A DNA stretch of 64,000 nt, from positions 372,001 through 436,000 of the forward strand of contig NZ_JAOBQJ010000002.1 of the NCBI RefSeq assembly GCF_026162425.1, in the 5' to 3' direction. Positions within the stretch are counted from its first letter, which is position 1. Each line of letters starts with the position of its first letter. The notes under the pieces are model-generated. The model had not been told where the DNA came from, did no database searches, and saw only the letters and a program-made list of their open reading frames with translations. Of this stretch, positions 17,490 to 26,881 are shown piece after piece. This DNA is from Flexivirga meconopsidis. Its GTDB lineage: Bacteria; Actinomycetota; Actinomycetes; Actinomycetales; Dermatophilaceae. Position numbers and translations under genes: made by a program.

Positions 17490-19795
17490 TCACCCGGGCC
17501 CGGCCGAGCGAAACCGCCCTCGCGCTGATCGCGGTGATCGTCGCGTCCTGGCCGCTCACCACGTTGCTGCAAGGTGGCGGGTGGCTCTGGGCGATCGTGC
17601 TGGTGAGCGCCGCCGTCCTCGGCATCGGTATGGCGTTGCGCGCGGTCGGCACGCCATACGCCGTGGTGTTGCTGCTGCAACTGCTCGGCCTCGTGGCAAT
17701 CGTCGCCGTGCTGAACGTGCCCGATCATTTCGACTCGACCTTCGCCTCGGCGGTGCGCGATCTGGTCGACGAGGCCAGCCGGACGGTGCGCGAGTCGGCC
17801 GCACCGGCGCCGGTCACGCCCGGGCTGCGGATGATGCTCGAACTCATCGTCCCCGGGCTCGCGATCACCGTCGACTTCCTGGCGGTGAGCTCGCGGCAGC
17901 CGTCGCTGGCCGGGGTGCCGCTGCTGGTGATCTACCTGTTGTCGACGTCCAACACCGGCGAGGCGCTCAATCCGGTCTACTTCGTCGCGTTGGCCGTCGT
18001 GTGGCTGGTGATGGTCGCACACGGCAGCGGGATGCTGGTGCGCGGCTGGTCCTCGATGCGGGCCCGCTCCACGTCGCCGACGCTGCTGGACGACCCGTTG
18101 GGCGTGGCGGGCCTGGCGTCGGTCGCGCGCACCCTCGGCATCGTGACGATCCTTGCCGCGTTGATCGTGCCGGCAGTCACGCCGTTGCCGAGCACGCATT
18201 ACTTCGCGCAGGGCCTCGGCCGGGGCTCGGGCGGCGGGGCGGGCACCGTCGCGTTCAGCACGACCGCCAACCTGGCCAATGACCTGCGCAGCCAGAACAC
18301 CTCGCCCGTCCTCGATTTCCGCTCCTCGGAGCTGCTCCCGCCGCCGTTGCGGGTCACCGCGGGTGGCACCTACGCCGGCGGGGAGTGGACCGGGTTCCCC
18401 GGCGCGGTCGGCCTCGACCAGGGCACCAACAACCGAGGGTTGCCGGTGCCGCCCGGCCTGCAGACCTCCCCCGACGACACCACCGAGACGATGACGGTCA
18501 CCCGCAACACGATGCGCCCGCCGTTCGTGCCGGTGCCGTTCCCGGTGGCTTCGGCCAACTTCGGCGACACCTCGTGGGGTTACTCCACCACGACCAGCCA
18601 GCCCTACACCCGCACCACCGCACAGTCGTATGCCGTGCGCTACCGGGTTCCCGCGCAGAACGCCGACAACGGCAGCCGGCCGGTCGACCCTGCGGGTTTC
18701 GATGCCGAACTCAAACTCGACCCGATCTCCGAGCCTCGGGTGCGGGCGCTGGCGCGGCAACTCGGCGGGGACACGCCGATGCAGCAGGCTGTCGCCATAC
18801 AGGATTATCTGCGGGGTAACGAGTTCACCTACTCCCTGACGCTGGCACCAACCCGGACGGTCGACGGTCGACGGCTCGACCCGCTGTCCAACTTCCTGGT
18901 CACCAAACAGGGTTACTGCACGCAGTTCGCGACGGCGATGATCATGCTCGCCCGCGCGAACGGCATTCCGGCGCGTATGGCGCTGGGCTTCCTACCCGGG
19001 GTCTCGGACGGCAACAACGTCTACCGGGTGCTGCAGTCCAACGCGCACGCCTGGCCCGAGCTCTACTTGTCGGGCCTGGGCTGGACCCGTTTCGAGCCCA
19101 CCCCCGGGGTCCGGTCCGGCCCCGCGCCCGACTACACCGGCGACACCAGCACCGCCCCCGGTGGGGGCCGCGCACCGGACGCGTCCGCGTCCGCCTCGCC
19201 GTCGCAGGCGCCCACGCGTGCCCCCTCGACCGCCGCACCCGCGCCGTCGGCCTCCCAGGCCGCGGCCGCGGGCGGCGGCCGGATCGACTTCTGGCGATAC
19301 GCGCTGCCGACGGCGGCCGTCCTGGTGCTCGGCCTGCTCGGGGCGCTGGTGCTGCCGCTGCTCGCCCGGCGTCGCCGCGAGTCGATCGAGCGGCGGTTCG
19401 CCGGCCATGCGCCGGTCGAGGGCCAGTGGCAGGTGCTGCAGTCCCAGCTGGCCGACCTCGGCATCCCACCGCCGCAGGACCGTTCGCCGCGCGCCACCGA
19501 GCGCTACTACCGCTCGAGCACGCCGCTGGACGAGCCCGGGCGTTCGGCGCTGCATCGTGCCGTGCAAACCCTGGAGAGCGAGCGCTACGCACGTCCGGGC
19601 GAGACATCCCGGTCGATCGCGCGCGACGCCGACCGGCTGCTGCACGTCGTCCGCAGCAATCAGTCGCTGCCGACCCGGATCGCGGCTCTCGTCATACCGC
19701 AGACCGGGCGGGACGTGGTGCGCGAGGCGGCGCGGTCGGTGACCCGCTGGCCGCAGCAGGTGCTCGCCCGGGTGTCCCGCCGGCGGGGCCGCTGA
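17486..19795 (+). CDS. TgpA-like membrane transglutaminase domain protein
   Basis: The 769-residue protein starts at a GTG that overlaps the upstream stop. It has a cluster of about six N-terminal transmembrane segments (residues 8-235), then an extracytoplasmic DUF3488-type region and a transglutaminase core with catalytic Cys in KQGYCTQFATAMIML and His in SNAHAWPELYLSGLGW. An Ala/Pro/Ser-rich linker follows (about residues 550-600), then a further transmembrane helix (AVLVLGLLGALVLPLLA) and a cytoplasmic DUF4129-like tail. Its substrate is unknown; the MoxR-DUF58 partners are the usual companions. Confidence 0.88.
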   Translation: MITRARPSETALALIAVIVASWPLTTLLQGGGWLWAIVLVSAAVLGIGMALRAVGTPYAVVLLLQLLGLVAIVAVLNVPDHFDSTFASAVRDLVDEASRTVRESAAPAPVTPGLRMMLELIVPGLAITVDFLAVSSRQPSLAGVPLLVIYLLSTSNTGEALNPVYFVALAVVWLVMVAHGSGMLVRGWSSMRARSTSPTLLDDPLGVAGLASVARTLGIVTILAALIVPAVTPLPSTHYFAQGLGRGSGGGAGTVAFSTTANLANDLRSQNTSPVLDFRSSELLPPPLRVTAGGTYAGGEWTGFPGAVGLDQGTNNRGLPVPPGLQTSPDDTTETMTVTRNTMRPPFVPVPFPVASANFGDTSWGYSTTTSQPYTRTTAQSYAVRYRVPAQNADNGSRPVDPAGFDAELKLDPISEPRVRALARQLGGDTPMQQAVAIQDYLRGNEFTYSLTLAPTRTVDGRRLDPLSNFLVTKQGYCTQFATAMIMLARANGIPARMALGFLPGVSDGNNVYRVLQSNAHAWPELYLSGLGWTRFEPTPGVRSGPAPDYTGDTSTAPGGGRAPDASASASPSQAPTRAPSTAAPAPSASQAAAAGGGRIDFWRYALPTAAVLVLGLLGALVLPLLARRRRESIERRFAGHAPVEGQWQVLQSQLADLGIPPPQDRSPRATERYYRSSTPLDEPGRSALHRAVQTLESERYARPGETSRSIARDADRLLHVVRSNQSLPTRIAALVIPQTGRDVVREAARSVTRWPQQVLARVSRRRGR

Positions 19796-19820
19796 CCGTC
19801 CGGCACACCCCTTCGTCGAC

Positions 19821-19902
19821 AGGCCCACTTATTGCCGAAAGGCCCACATATCCAGCGCATTTCGCGGTGGAATAAGTGGGCCTTTGGGCGATAAATGAGC
19901 CT
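19821..19902. terminator. Four-module inverted repeat between convergent tgpA-like gene and sigA; likely bidirectional terminator
   Basis: Two tandem copies of AGGCCCACwTAT (19821-19832, 19840-19851) face two copies of the complementary form, ATAAGTGGGCCT (19872-19883) and ATAAATGAGCCT (19891-19902). Both pairs repeat with a 19-bp period. The outermost left and first right arms pair perfectly over 13 bp (aggcccacttatt with aataagtgggcct). It lies between two convergent genes, which suits a two-way terminator, though the two-by-two design is more elaborate than needed. Confidence 0.65.
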
Positions 19903-19914
19903 CTGGGCGGGCCG

Positions 19915-21465
19915 TCAGTCGAGGTAGTCGCGCAGCACCTGCGAGCGCGACGGGTGCCGCAACTTGCTCATCGTCTTGGATTCGATCTGCCGGATGCGCT
20001 CGCGGGTGACGCCGTAGACCTTGCCGATCTCGTCTAAAGTCTTCGGCTGTCCGTCGGTCAGGCCGAAGCGCATGGAGACCACACCGGCCTCGCGCTCGGA
20101 GAGAGTGTCGAGCACCGAGTGCAGCTGCTCCTGCAGCAGGGTAAAGCTGACCGCGTCGGCCGGCACGACCGCCTCGGAGTCCTCGATGAGGTCACCGAAC
20201 TCGCTGTCGCCGTCCTCGCCGAGCGGGGTGTGCAGCGAGATCGGCTCGCGGCCGTACTTCTGCACCTCGACGACCTTCTCCGGGGTCATGTCGAGTTCCT
20301 TGGCCAGCTCCTCCGGCGTGGGCTCGCGGCCGAGATCCTGCAGCATCTGCCGCTGCACTCGGGCCAGCTTGTTGATGACCTCGACCATGTGCACCGGGAT
20401 GCGGATGGTGCGCGCCTGGTCGGCCATCGCGCGGGTGATCGCCTGCCGGATCCACCAGGTGGCGTAGGTGGAGAACTTGTAGCCCTTGGTGTAGTCGAAC
20501 TTCTCGACCGCACGGATCAGACCGAGGTTGCCCTCCTGGATCAGGTCCAGGAAGAGCATGCCGCGGCCGGTGTAGCGCTTGGCCAGCGAGACGACCAGAC
20601 GCAGGTTGGCCTCGAGCAGGTGGTTCTTGGCCTTCTTGCCGTCCTGCGCGATCCACCAGAGCTCGCGCTTGAGCTTCATCTCGATCTTCTCGCCCGCGTT
20701 GAGCTTTTCCTCGGCGAACAAGCCGGCCTCGATGCGCTTGGCGAGCTCGACCTCCTGCTCGGCGTTCAGCAGGGCGACCTTGCCGATCTGCTTGAGGTAG
20801 TCCTTGACCGGGTCGGCGGTGGCGCCGGCGGTGACCACCTGCTGGGCGGGGGCGTCGTCCTCGTCGTCCTGCCGGATGACGAAGCCGCCGGACTCGTTCT
20901 CCTCCTCCGGCTTGGCGTCGGCCGCCGCATTCGCCTGCTCGTCCTCGGTGGGCTCGGCCTCGGCGGTTTCGTCCGACTTCTTGGCGGCAGTCTTCTTGGC
21001 GGCGGCCTTCTTCGCCGGGGTCTTCTTGGCGGCGGCCTTCTTGACCGGTGCCTTCTCCGGGGCGGCGTCGTCTTCGGGTGCGGCGTCGGCTGTCTTCTTG
21101 GCAGCGGCCTTCTTCGCAGCCGGCTTGGCGTCGGTCTTGGCCTCGACGGCCTTCTTGGCCGGGGCCTTCTTCGCGGCCGGCTTGGTGGCCTTCTGGCTGG
21201 TCGAACGACGGGTGGTCGTCGTGGCGACCGCCCGGGCGGCAGTCTCGGAGTCGAGGGTCACGGCGATTCCGTGCTCGTCAAGGGCACGCAGCACGGTCTT
21301 CATCCGCTGCGGCGCGATCTCGGCCGTCTCCAGCGCGGTCTTCAGCTGCGAGCTGTCGATCGAACCGTTCGCCTGTCCGATGGCGAGGAGTTGCTGCAGC
21401 GCGGGGTGCGCGAACTCCGTCGGCAATTCGGGGGCTGCGGGGGTTTTCGACACGAGGTCCACCAA
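19915..21465 (-). CDS. sigA: Principal RNA polymerase sigma factor (SigA/HrdB/RpoD family)
   Basis: The 516-residue protein is the housekeeping sigma-70. Residues from about 215 carry region 1.2, then region 2 ([50 protein letters not shown]), region 3 and region 4 ([18 protein letters not shown], then [20 protein letters not shown]). The first 200 residues hold a small helical domain and a long Lys/Ala-rich, histone-like segment typical of actinobacterial principal sigma factors, plus an acidic stretch. The GTG start at 21465 has GGAAGG 6 nt upstream. Confidence 0.95.
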   Translation of the reverse strand: MVDLVSKTPAAPELPTEFAHPALQQLLAIGQANGSIDSSQLKTALETAEIAPQRMKTVLRALDEHGIAVTLDSETAARAVATTTTRRSTSQKATKPAAKKAPAKKAVEAKTDAKPAAKKAAAKKTADAAPEDDAAPEKAPVKKAAAKKTPAKKAAAKKTAAKKSDETAEAEPTEDEQANAAADAKPEEENESGGFVIRQDDEDDAPAQQVVTAGATADPVKDYLKQIGKVALLNAEQEVELAKRIEAGLFAEEKLNAGEKIEMKLKRELWWIAQDGKKAKNHLLEANLRLVVSLAKRYTGRGMLFLDLIQEGNLGLIRAVEKFDYTKGYKFSTYATWWIRQAITRAMADQARTIRIPVHMVEVINKLARVQRQMLQDLGREPTPEELAKELDMTPEKVVEVQKYGREPISLHTPLGEDGDSEFGDLIEDSEAVVPADAVSFTLLQEQLHSVLDTLSEREAGVVSMRFGLTDGQPKTLDEIGKVYGVTRERIRQIESKTMSKLRHPSRSQVLRDYLD

Positions 21466-21587
21466 CTACCTTCCAAAACTGTCGGGTCGTGCTGGCATCA
21501 CGACGTTGCCGTCCATGGACGACGGCTACCGAGGTTGGGGTTTCCGGGCAACGCCGCGAGTGATGCTTCGAGGGCTTCGAGGAACCT

Positions 21588-21615
21588 CACTCGCGAGTGC
21601 TTCGACACCATTATA
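21588..21615 (-). promoter_or_regulatory. Candidate sigA promoter: TATAAT box with adjacent palindrome
   Basis: On the sigA strand a perfect TATAAT lies at 21610-21615, about 145 bp before the start codon. No good TTGACA is seen 17-18 bp upstream. About 11 bp downstream, near the expected transcription start, is the 12-bp palindrome CACTCGCGAGTG (21588-21599). A related half (CGCGAGTG-x2-GCTTCGA) lies further into the leader. The palindrome could be an operator, but no regulator is identified. Confidence 0.5.
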
Positions 21616-21757
21616 AAACGAGCCGGGGCACGGGAGCTGCCACCGACCTGCCATTCAGCCGGTCGGACGGCGTGTCCCGCAACCGTTCGTATGCCGAAAA
21701 ACGTTCTGCTCACCACCGATTCGGCTCGTCGCAAGGACAACGCCGGCGGTGGGATCA

Positions 21758-22141
21758 CTATTCCGCCGGTGGCTTGACCGCCAGGACCGGGCACGCGGAG
21801 TCGAGCAGAATGCGTTGCGCGTTGGTGCCCAGGATCAGTTTGCCGACCGGGGTGCGGCGGCGCAGTCCGATGACCAGCAGATCGGCCGACTCGTCCTCGG
21901 CGATCCGGAGCAGCTCCTCGGTTGCGTCCTCACCGTTCGGCACAGTGCGCACCTCGTAACTGACGTCGAGATCTCCGAGATCGGCCAGCTGTTTGCGAGC
22001 GTCGTCGGTCTGGTCATCGCCGTCGGGGTGCGCGGAATCGAGCACGATCAGCGGGGTCTGCCGGACGGACGCCTCGGCGGCCGCGCGTCGCAACGCCGCA
22101 GCGCCCTCCTTGGTCGGCACGTATCCCACCACGACTGCCAC
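21758..22141 (-). CDS. Universal stress protein (UspA family)
   Basis: The 127-residue single Usp domain runs from VAVVVGYVPTKEGAAALRRA to SACPVLAVKPPAE. The nucleotide-binding-type motif GLRRRTPVGKLILGTNAQRIL (GxG with a phosphate-binding loop) is near residue 95. I take the GTG at 22141; upstream there is no in-frame ATG before the conserved domain begins. Usp proteins are cytoplasmic and often bind ATP under stress. It lies between sigA and metX on the same strand. Confidence 0.8.
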   Translation of the reverse strand: MAVVVGYVPTKEGAAALRRAAAEASVRQTPLIVLDSAHPDGDDQTDDARKQLADLGDLDVSYEVRTVPNGEDATEELLRIAEDESADLLVIGLRRRTPVGKLILGTNAQRILLDSACPVLAVKPPAE

Positions 22142-22296
22142 CGCACCATCACCCTCTCTCAGGCCGTCATCGATCGGTGCGGGACACCGTGGACGAACAC
22201 GCGGTGCCGCACCGCTGCTGACGCTACCCCGCCGGGGCATCGTGCCGCAGGTCGCGGCGCGAGTCGATGTGCCCAGTGCCCGAACCCAGTGGCCGC

Positions 22297-23472
22297 TCAG
22301 CCGACGCCGAGGCGACGAGAGCGGAGTTGCCACACGTCGGTCACCGCCTCGCGCACCAGCGCCCGCACCTGGTCGGTCTCGACCAGGAATCCGTCGTGGC
22401 CGTGACCGGAGCGCATCAGCCGCACCGTGCCCTGGCCGTATGCCGCCACCATCTCCTCCGACAGCCGCACCGGGAAGAGCCGGTCGGAGTCGACCGCCGC
22501 CACCCGGAGCAGTCCGGGATAGGCACCGAGCACCTCCGCGAGGGTGCCGCGGCCGCGGGTGATGTCGTGGGTCGCCATCGCCCGGGTGAGTTGCACGTAG
22601 GCGCCGGCGTCGAAGCGGGCGACGAGTTTGCCGGCCTGGTGGTCCAGGTAGCTCTCGACCGCGAAACGGCCGCCGACGAGCGGGTCCTCTCCGGGTTGCG
22701 GATCGGCTCCGAACCGGTCGTCGAACTCGGCCGCGCTGCGATAGGTGGCGTGGGCGATTCGCCGCGCCAACCCCAGGCCCGTCGCCGGGGTCGTGCCGGT
22801 CCCGTAGTAGTCGCCCCCGGCATACGCAGGGTCGCTGGTGATCGCCAGGGTCTGCGCCTGCCCCCAGGCGATCTGGTCGGCCGCCGCGCGCGCGGTGCTG
22901 GCAATGACGAGCGCAGCGTCGGTGCGGTCGGGGTGCCCGGCGACCCACTCGGCGGCGCGCATGCCGCCCATCGACCCGCCCAGCACGAGCAACCATGCGT
23001 CGATGCCGAGCGCGTCGGCTACCGCGGCCTCCACCAGCACCTGGTCGCGGATCGTGGTGTGTGGGAAGCGCGAGCCCCAGACCCGACCGTCGGGTGCGAC
23101 CGAGCCTGGCCCGGTGGTGCCACGGCACCCGCCGAGCACGTTGATCGCGACCACGAACAAGGCGCGCGTGTCGAGCGGTTCGCCCGGCCCGATCAAGCCC
23201 GGCCACCAGCCGGCGGTCGGCTGGCCGGGCCCGGCCTCGCCGACCACGTGCGAGTCACCGGTCAGTGCGTGCTCGACGAGCACGGCGTTGCTCGCGTCCG
23301 GCGCCAGCCGGCCCCAGGTCTGGAAGGTGACGACCACCTCCGGGAGGACGCCGGTCTCGAGCGGGACGTCACGCAGGCGGATCGCGCGGCAGGCAGGGTT
23401 CGCGTCCGGCGGCGGGGCACACCACTCCACCGGCGTCGTGGACCTCGCCCATCGGCTGTGCGTGACGGTCAC
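22297..23472 (-). CDS. metX: Homoserine O-acyltransferase (MetX family)
   Basis: This alpha/beta-hydrolase-fold enzyme activates homoserine by O-acylation (acetyl-CoA is usual for actinobacterial MetX), the entry to methionine. In the 391-residue protein I see [27 protein letters not shown], the nucleophile elbow LGGSMGGMRAAEW, and the C-terminal Asp/His region (VDSDRLFPV and GHGHDGFL). The GTG at 23472 has GAGGAG 9 nt upstream. The leader carries a SAM-IV riboswitch, so high S-adenosylmethionine should switch expression off. The matching sulfhydrylase gene (metY) lies 16 kb away under a second copy. Confidence 0.92.
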   Translation of the reverse strand: MTVTHSRWARSTTPVEWCAPPPDANPACRAIRLRDVPLETGVLPEVVVTFQTWGRLAPDASNAVLVEHALTGDSHVVGEAGPGQPTAGWWPGLIGPGEPLDTRALFVVAINVLGGCRGTTGPGSVAPDGRVWGSRFPHTTIRDQVLVEAAVADALGIDAWLLVLGGSMGGMRAAEWVAGHPDRTDAALVIASTARAAADQIAWGQAQTLAITSDPAYAGGDYYGTGTTPATGLGLARRIAHATYRSAAEFDDRFGADPQPGEDPLVGGRFAVESYLDHQAGKLVARFDAGAYVQLTRAMATHDITRGRGTLAEVLGAYPGLLRVAAVDSDRLFPVRLSEEMVAAYGQGTVRLMRSGHGHDGFLVETDQVRALVREAVTDVWQLRSRRLGVG

Positions 23473-23523
23473 CGGACCACTCCTCGATCCCGGGGGCCGG
23501 CCTGTCGCGTGAGCCCCGCGCTT

Positions 23524-23547
23524 GCCGAACCGCGCCGCGCGGTCGGC
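23524..23547 (-). promoter_or_regulatory. Hairpin downstream of the metX riboswitch (putative expression platform)
   Basis: Immediately after the aptamer the transcript reads GCCGACCGCGC / GCGCGGTTCGGC, a near-perfect stem of about 11 bp. There is no following U-run, so control of translation initiation or Rho-linked termination is more likely than a simple intrinsic terminator (inference). Confidence 0.5.
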
Positions 23548-23667
23548 CTTGTCCTCACCCGGGGCACCCCACCGCGGTGGAGGGTTGCCGCCCAGCCAGC
23601 CGGGGCTGTGCTCACCGATCCGCCGCTGCGCGGCGGGGAGTCAGCGAGCGCTGGGACTCATGACAGG
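23547..23667 (-). ncRNA. SAM-IV riboswitch aptamer upstream of metX
   Basis: The transcript has the SAM-IV core in order: a P1 strand followed by GTCATGAG, CCAGCG, CCCCGGCTGGCTGG, CGGCAACCCTCC, CCGCGGTGGGGTGCCCCGGG, then GTGAGGAC closing P1. It binds S-adenosylmethionine and represses the downstream gene. Compared with the copy in front of metY it is about 37 nt longer, because an extra hairpin (CCGCCGC-GCA-GCGGCGG) sits between CCAGCG and the CCCCGGC segment. It ends about 75 nt before the metX GTG. Confidence 0.88.
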
Positions 23668-23698
23668 TATGACGGTAGCAAGATCGAGCGCGCACCTC

Positions 23699-24751
23699 CT
23701 ACGCCGGACGGCGATCCTCTCGCCGGCTGGGACGCAGCCCGCGCTGCACGGCCGCGTCGAGCAGCTGCGCGAGATTGCACTCCGGCTCGATGGCGAGCGC
23801 CCGCTGGAGTGCCATCGTCGCGACCGCGCCGGCGCCCATCGTCCAGTGCAGCCCGGCGACGAGCAGCAGCACCGGGACCGCGTCCTGTGGCGGCAGGCAT
23901 TGCACCCATTCCTTGAGCCGGCCGGCGATCATCGGCGCCCGGTCCCCGAAGATCCCGTCCTCACTGCGCGTTGGCGGCGGCCCGAGGCGAGCCTGCAGCG
24001 ACGGCCAGAGCGGCACCCGCTGCTGATCGAGGAAGTCGGGCATCAGCCAGGCGAGCACGGCGTCGCGCACCAACACCTCGCTCATCAGGTCGGTGGCTAC
24101 CGCGAGCATGGTCACCGGGACCCGCGCCACCGGCCGGCTCTGGTCGACCAGCACCGTCGCCAGTGCCTCGGTCGCCTCCGGCGTGGCGACGGCGGGCCGG
24201 CCGTCGCCGACGCACATCAGGTCGAGTTTGTCGAGCTCCGCCGACACCGCCATCGCGACCAGCGGGTGGCGCTGATCGAGCTCACCGGCCAGGGTCGCCC
24301 GGTCGGCAACCGGGGCCACTCCGCACAACACCCGGTCGGCGATCGGGCCGACGTCGGTGTCTGCCGACGGGGCGGTCCAGTGCCGCGGGCAGTGACCGCA
24401 GCGGCAGGCGACCGCACGCCAGCCGGAAGCGCTCACGTGCACCACGTGGCTGAGCACGATGTCGCGCCGGTCCAGCCGGTGGCGCGCAGCGGTGACCAGG
24501 GCGTCGCCGCTGCGACAGGCGTCGTCGTACAGCACCAGCAGGACATCGTCGATCGGCGTGCGGTCGACCGGCTGCAGCAGGTGGGCGGCGGCCGCGAACG
24601 ACTCATCCGCCGGCGGCGTGTCGATCCGCGCGGTGAACTGGATGCTGCCGCCGTGCAGGCCGATCATCACGATCGAGTCGTGCGGGATGAAGCCGAACTC
24701 GTAGGGCAGGTAGGCGACGATGTCGCCGACACCGTGCAATGTGGAGGTCAT
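23699..24751 (-). CDS. DUF4192 domain-containing protein
   Basis: The 350-residue soluble protein begins MTSTLHGVGDIVAYLPYEFG and continues FIPHDSIVMIGLHGG, the characteristic opening of DUF4192, a family confined largely to Actinobacteria and of unknown function. The rest is Ala/Leu/Asp-rich with no catalytic motif I recognise. A Cys/His cluster (ACRCGHCPRHW, about residues 108-118) could bind a metal. It is upstream of metX on the same strand, separated by the riboswitch leader. Confidence 0.78.
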   Translation of the reverse strand: MTSTLHGVGDIVAYLPYEFGFIPHDSIVMIGLHGGSIQFTARIDTPPADESFAAAAHLLQPVDRTPIDDVLLVLYDDACRSGDALVTAARHRLDRRDIVLSHVVHVSASGWRAVACRCGHCPRHWTAPSADTDVGPIADRVLCGVAPVADRATLAGELDQRHPLVAMAVSAELDKLDLMCVGDGRPAVATPEATEALATVLVDQSRPVARVPVTMLAVATDLMSEVLVRDAVLAWLMPDFLDQQRVPLWPSLQARLGPPPTRSEDGIFGDRAPMIAGRLKEWVQCLPPQDAVPVLLLVAGLHWTMGAGAVATMALQRALAIEPECNLAQLLDAAVQRGLRPSRREDRRPA

Positions 24752-24853
24752 GTCGGCAGCCTGCGCCGGATGCCCACCGCCGGACAGTCAGATTGTCCGC
24801 GGCTGTGGACCGGCTGCGCACCGGGTGCGGGGATGTGGACGCAGGGGGCCGGC

Positions 24854-25219
24854 TCAGCTCAGGCGCTCGCCCTTGACCGTCGTGCGCCGGGCCTGCTCCC
24901 ACGTCAGGTAGGCGTCGGTGTCCTCCACGAGCGTGGTTGCCAGCCAGCTCAGCACCAGTGCGTCGTCGGCCAGGCCGATCACGCCGAGCAGCGCCTCGGG
25001 CAGGAGGTCCACCGGTGAGGCAACGTATGCCGCAGCCGCCGCCACGAGCGCCAGATGCGCCGGGCTCACCTGCGAATACTCGCCTTTCGCGACCGCCTTC
25101 GTCATACGAGGCAGGCAGGCAAGACGGGCGGCGACGCTCGGACCACCGGGGCGACTCACCTCCTGCAAGGCCCGCGCGACGCGACGCAGCGAAGCCCATC
25201 GCAGTGCCGGGGCGGCCAT
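24854..25219 (-). CDS. DUF1232 (YkvA-like) small membrane-associated protein
   Basis: The 121-residue protein contains the DUF1232 motif YVASPVDLLPEALLGVIGLADDALVLSWL (residues about 65-93) in a hydrophobic C-terminal half. Function is unknown in the family. The ATG at 25219 follows the EcsC-like stop by one base, so the two genes form a coupled pair. The N-terminus is basic and probably cytoplasmic. Confidence 0.75.
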   Translation of the reverse strand: MAAPALRWASLRRVARALQEVSRPGGPSVAARLACLPRMTKAVAKGEYSQVSPAHLALVAAAAAYVASPVDLLPEALLGVIGLADDALVLSWLATTLVEDTDAYLTWEQARRTTVKGERLS

Positions 25220-25220
25220 G

Positions 25221-25910
25221 TCAGCGCCCTTGCGGGAGAGCGGCCGTGGCCGGCGGGAACTCCTTCTTGGCGACCTTGGCGGTGCGGCTGATCAGGAATG
25301 CGTCCAGCCCGGCACCGATCACGCCACCGGCGAACGGGATGCCCTTGCCGAGCTTGGTCAGCAGCTTGTCGCTCACCTGGCTGATCAGCCGGAAGCCGAC
25401 CGCCTTGTTGACCACCATCAGCGCGGTGGGCGGCAGCTGCCGCGTCGCCAGGTTCGCCAGGCGACCGGTGCTGACGACACCGGCCTTCTTCAGCAGGTCG
25501 TCGGAGTCGGCGCCGACCAGGGTGAGCAGCAGTGCGGTGCGGGTCGTTTCGTCCTTGAGGTCGTAACCGCGCACGGCGGCGATCGCTGCCGACATACGGG
25601 TGGACAGCACGTAGAAGCCGAGCACGTTGGCCGGCAGCGCGACGATCATCGTCACGAAGCCGCCGAGGCCGGTGACGAATCCGGCGGCACCGGCGAGCTT
25701 GCGGTGTTGGGAGACGATCGCGTCGATGGCGCGTTCCGGGTCGCCCGGGTGGTCGCGCACTGCCGTCTTGGCGATCTCCTCGGCGCTGTCGAAGCCCGCC
25801 TTGCCGTCGATCCCGACGGTCAGCAGGTGTTGCGCGAGGCTGAGTGCGGTGCCGCCGAGCGGACCGGAATCCAACGGCGCGGGCTGCTGGCTTTTCTTCG
25901 AACCGAACAT
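25221..25910 (-). CDS. EcsC-family protein
   Basis: The 229-residue protein has a conserved hydrophobic segment ([30 protein letters not shown], about residues 76-105) and a glycine-rich C-terminal region ([20 protein letters not shown]) as in EcsC-type proteins. Biochemical role is unknown; membrane association is likely. It is divergent from the sulfurtransferase gene (25991), with an 80-bp shared promoter region, and is followed at 1 bp by the DUF1232 gene. Confidence 0.68.
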   Translation of the reverse strand: MFGSKKSQQPAPLDSGPLGGTALSLAQHLLTVGIDGKAGFDSAEEIAKTAVRDHPGDPERAIDAIVSQHRKLAGAAGFVTGLGGFVTMIVALPANVLGFYVLSTRMSAAIAAVRGYDLKDETTRTALLLTLVGADSDDLLKKAGVVSTGRLANLATRQLPPTALMVVNKAVGFRLISQVSDKLLTKLGKGIPFAGGVIGAGLDAFLISRTAKVAKKEFPPATAALPQGR

Positions 25911-25990
25911 GCGCCCATCCTGCCAGTCTCGTCCGTCCGCGAAATCACCTCTGCGGGCGAGCCGCTCGGGGCGCGCGTACCGTTGTCCGT

Positions 25991-26881
25991 ATGTCGCTGC
26001 CTGCTGACCCCAGCCCCCAACTCGCCGACTTCGCCCACCCCGATCGCCTGGTGACCACCGACTGGCTCGCCGAACAACTCGACGCCGGCACCAAGGACCT
26101 GGTGGTCCTGGAGTCCGACGAGGATGTCCTGCTCTACGACACCGGGCACATCCCGGGAAGCTTCAAACTCGACTGGCACACCGACCTCAACGACCCGGTG
26201 ACCCGGGATTTCGTCGACGGCAAGATCTTCGCCCAGGTGATGTCCGAGCGCGGCATCTCCCGCGACACGACGGTCGTCATCTACGGCGACAAGTCCAACT
26301 GGTGGGCGGCCTACGCACTGTGGGTGATGACGCTCTTCGGCCACCCGGACGTGCGGCTGCTCGACGGCGGCCGCGCCGCATGGCAGGCCGAGGAGCGCCC
26401 GATGACGCGGGATGAGCCGACGGCTGCGCCGGCGGACTACCCGGTGATCGAGCGGTCCGACGCACCGGTGCGCGCCTTCCGCGCCGACGTGCTCGCCCAC
26501 CTCGGCCGCCCGATGGTGGACGTCCGCTCCCCCGGCGAGTTCAGCGGCGAGTTGTTGCACATGCCCGACTACCCGCAGGAGGGCGCGATCCGCGGCGGCC
26601 ACATCCCCGGCGCGAAGTCGGTGCCCTGGGCCCGTGCGGTGCGCGAGGACGGCCGCTTCCGGTCCCGCGCCGAGCTCGAGCGGCTCTACCAGACCGAGCA
26701 GGGCCTGGCGACCGACGACGACGTGATCGTCTACTGCCGCATCGGCGAGCGCTCGTCGCACACCTGGTTCGTGCTCAGCCACCTGCTCGGCTTCCCGCAG
26801 GTGCGCAACTACGACGGGTCGTGGACCGAGTGGGGCAACTCGGTGCGGGTCCCGGTCGAGCTCGGCGAGCCGGATGAGTGA
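25991..26881 (+). CDS. sseA: Thiosulfate/3-mercaptopyruvate sulfurtransferase (two rhodanese domains)
   Basis: The 296-residue protein starts [10 protein letters not shown] at an ATG at 25991. Two rhodanese domains are present. The first (about 20-140; [20 protein letters not shown], then [13 protein letters not shown]) is inactive-like. The second (about 160-290) carries the persulfide-forming Cys in the loop [15 protein letters not shown]. It transfers sulfane sulfur to an acceptor. It overlaps the SufE-like gene by 8 bp, so the pair probably works together in sulfur mobilisation. The symbol follows actinobacterial usage; the natural donor is not shown. Confidence 0.88.
   Translation: MSLPADPSPQLADFAHPDRLVTTDWLAEQLDAGTKDLVVLESDEDVLLYDTGHIPGSFKLDWHTDLNDPVTRDFVDGKIFAQVMSERGISRDTTVVIYGDKSNWWAAYALWVMTLFGHPDVRLLDGGRAAWQAEERPMTRDEPTAAPADYPVIERSDAPVRAFRADVLAHLGRPMVDVRSPGEFSGELLHMPDYPQEGAIRGGHIPGAKSVPWARAVREDGRFRSRAELERLYQTEQGLATDDDVIVYCRIGERSSHTWFVLSHLLGFPQVRNYDGSWTEWGNSVRVPVELGEPDE

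Noticed and set aside
21588-21599. CIRCE-like heat-shock operator at the sigA promoter
   Set aside because: The half-sites CACTC and GAGTG are present but the spacer is 2 bp, not the 9 bp of CIRCE.
20119-21777. 552-codon open frame opposite sigA
   Set aside because: Leu/Gly-rich mirror of the Lys/Ala-rich sigA sequence; no motif and no ribosome-binding site.
23613-23640. Third copy of the PucR-candidate palindrome in the metX leader (gatccgccgc ... gcggcgg)
   Set aside because: It forms the extra hairpin of the SAM-IV aptamer and does not share the central CG-N2 spacing or the flanking order of the two operator copies.
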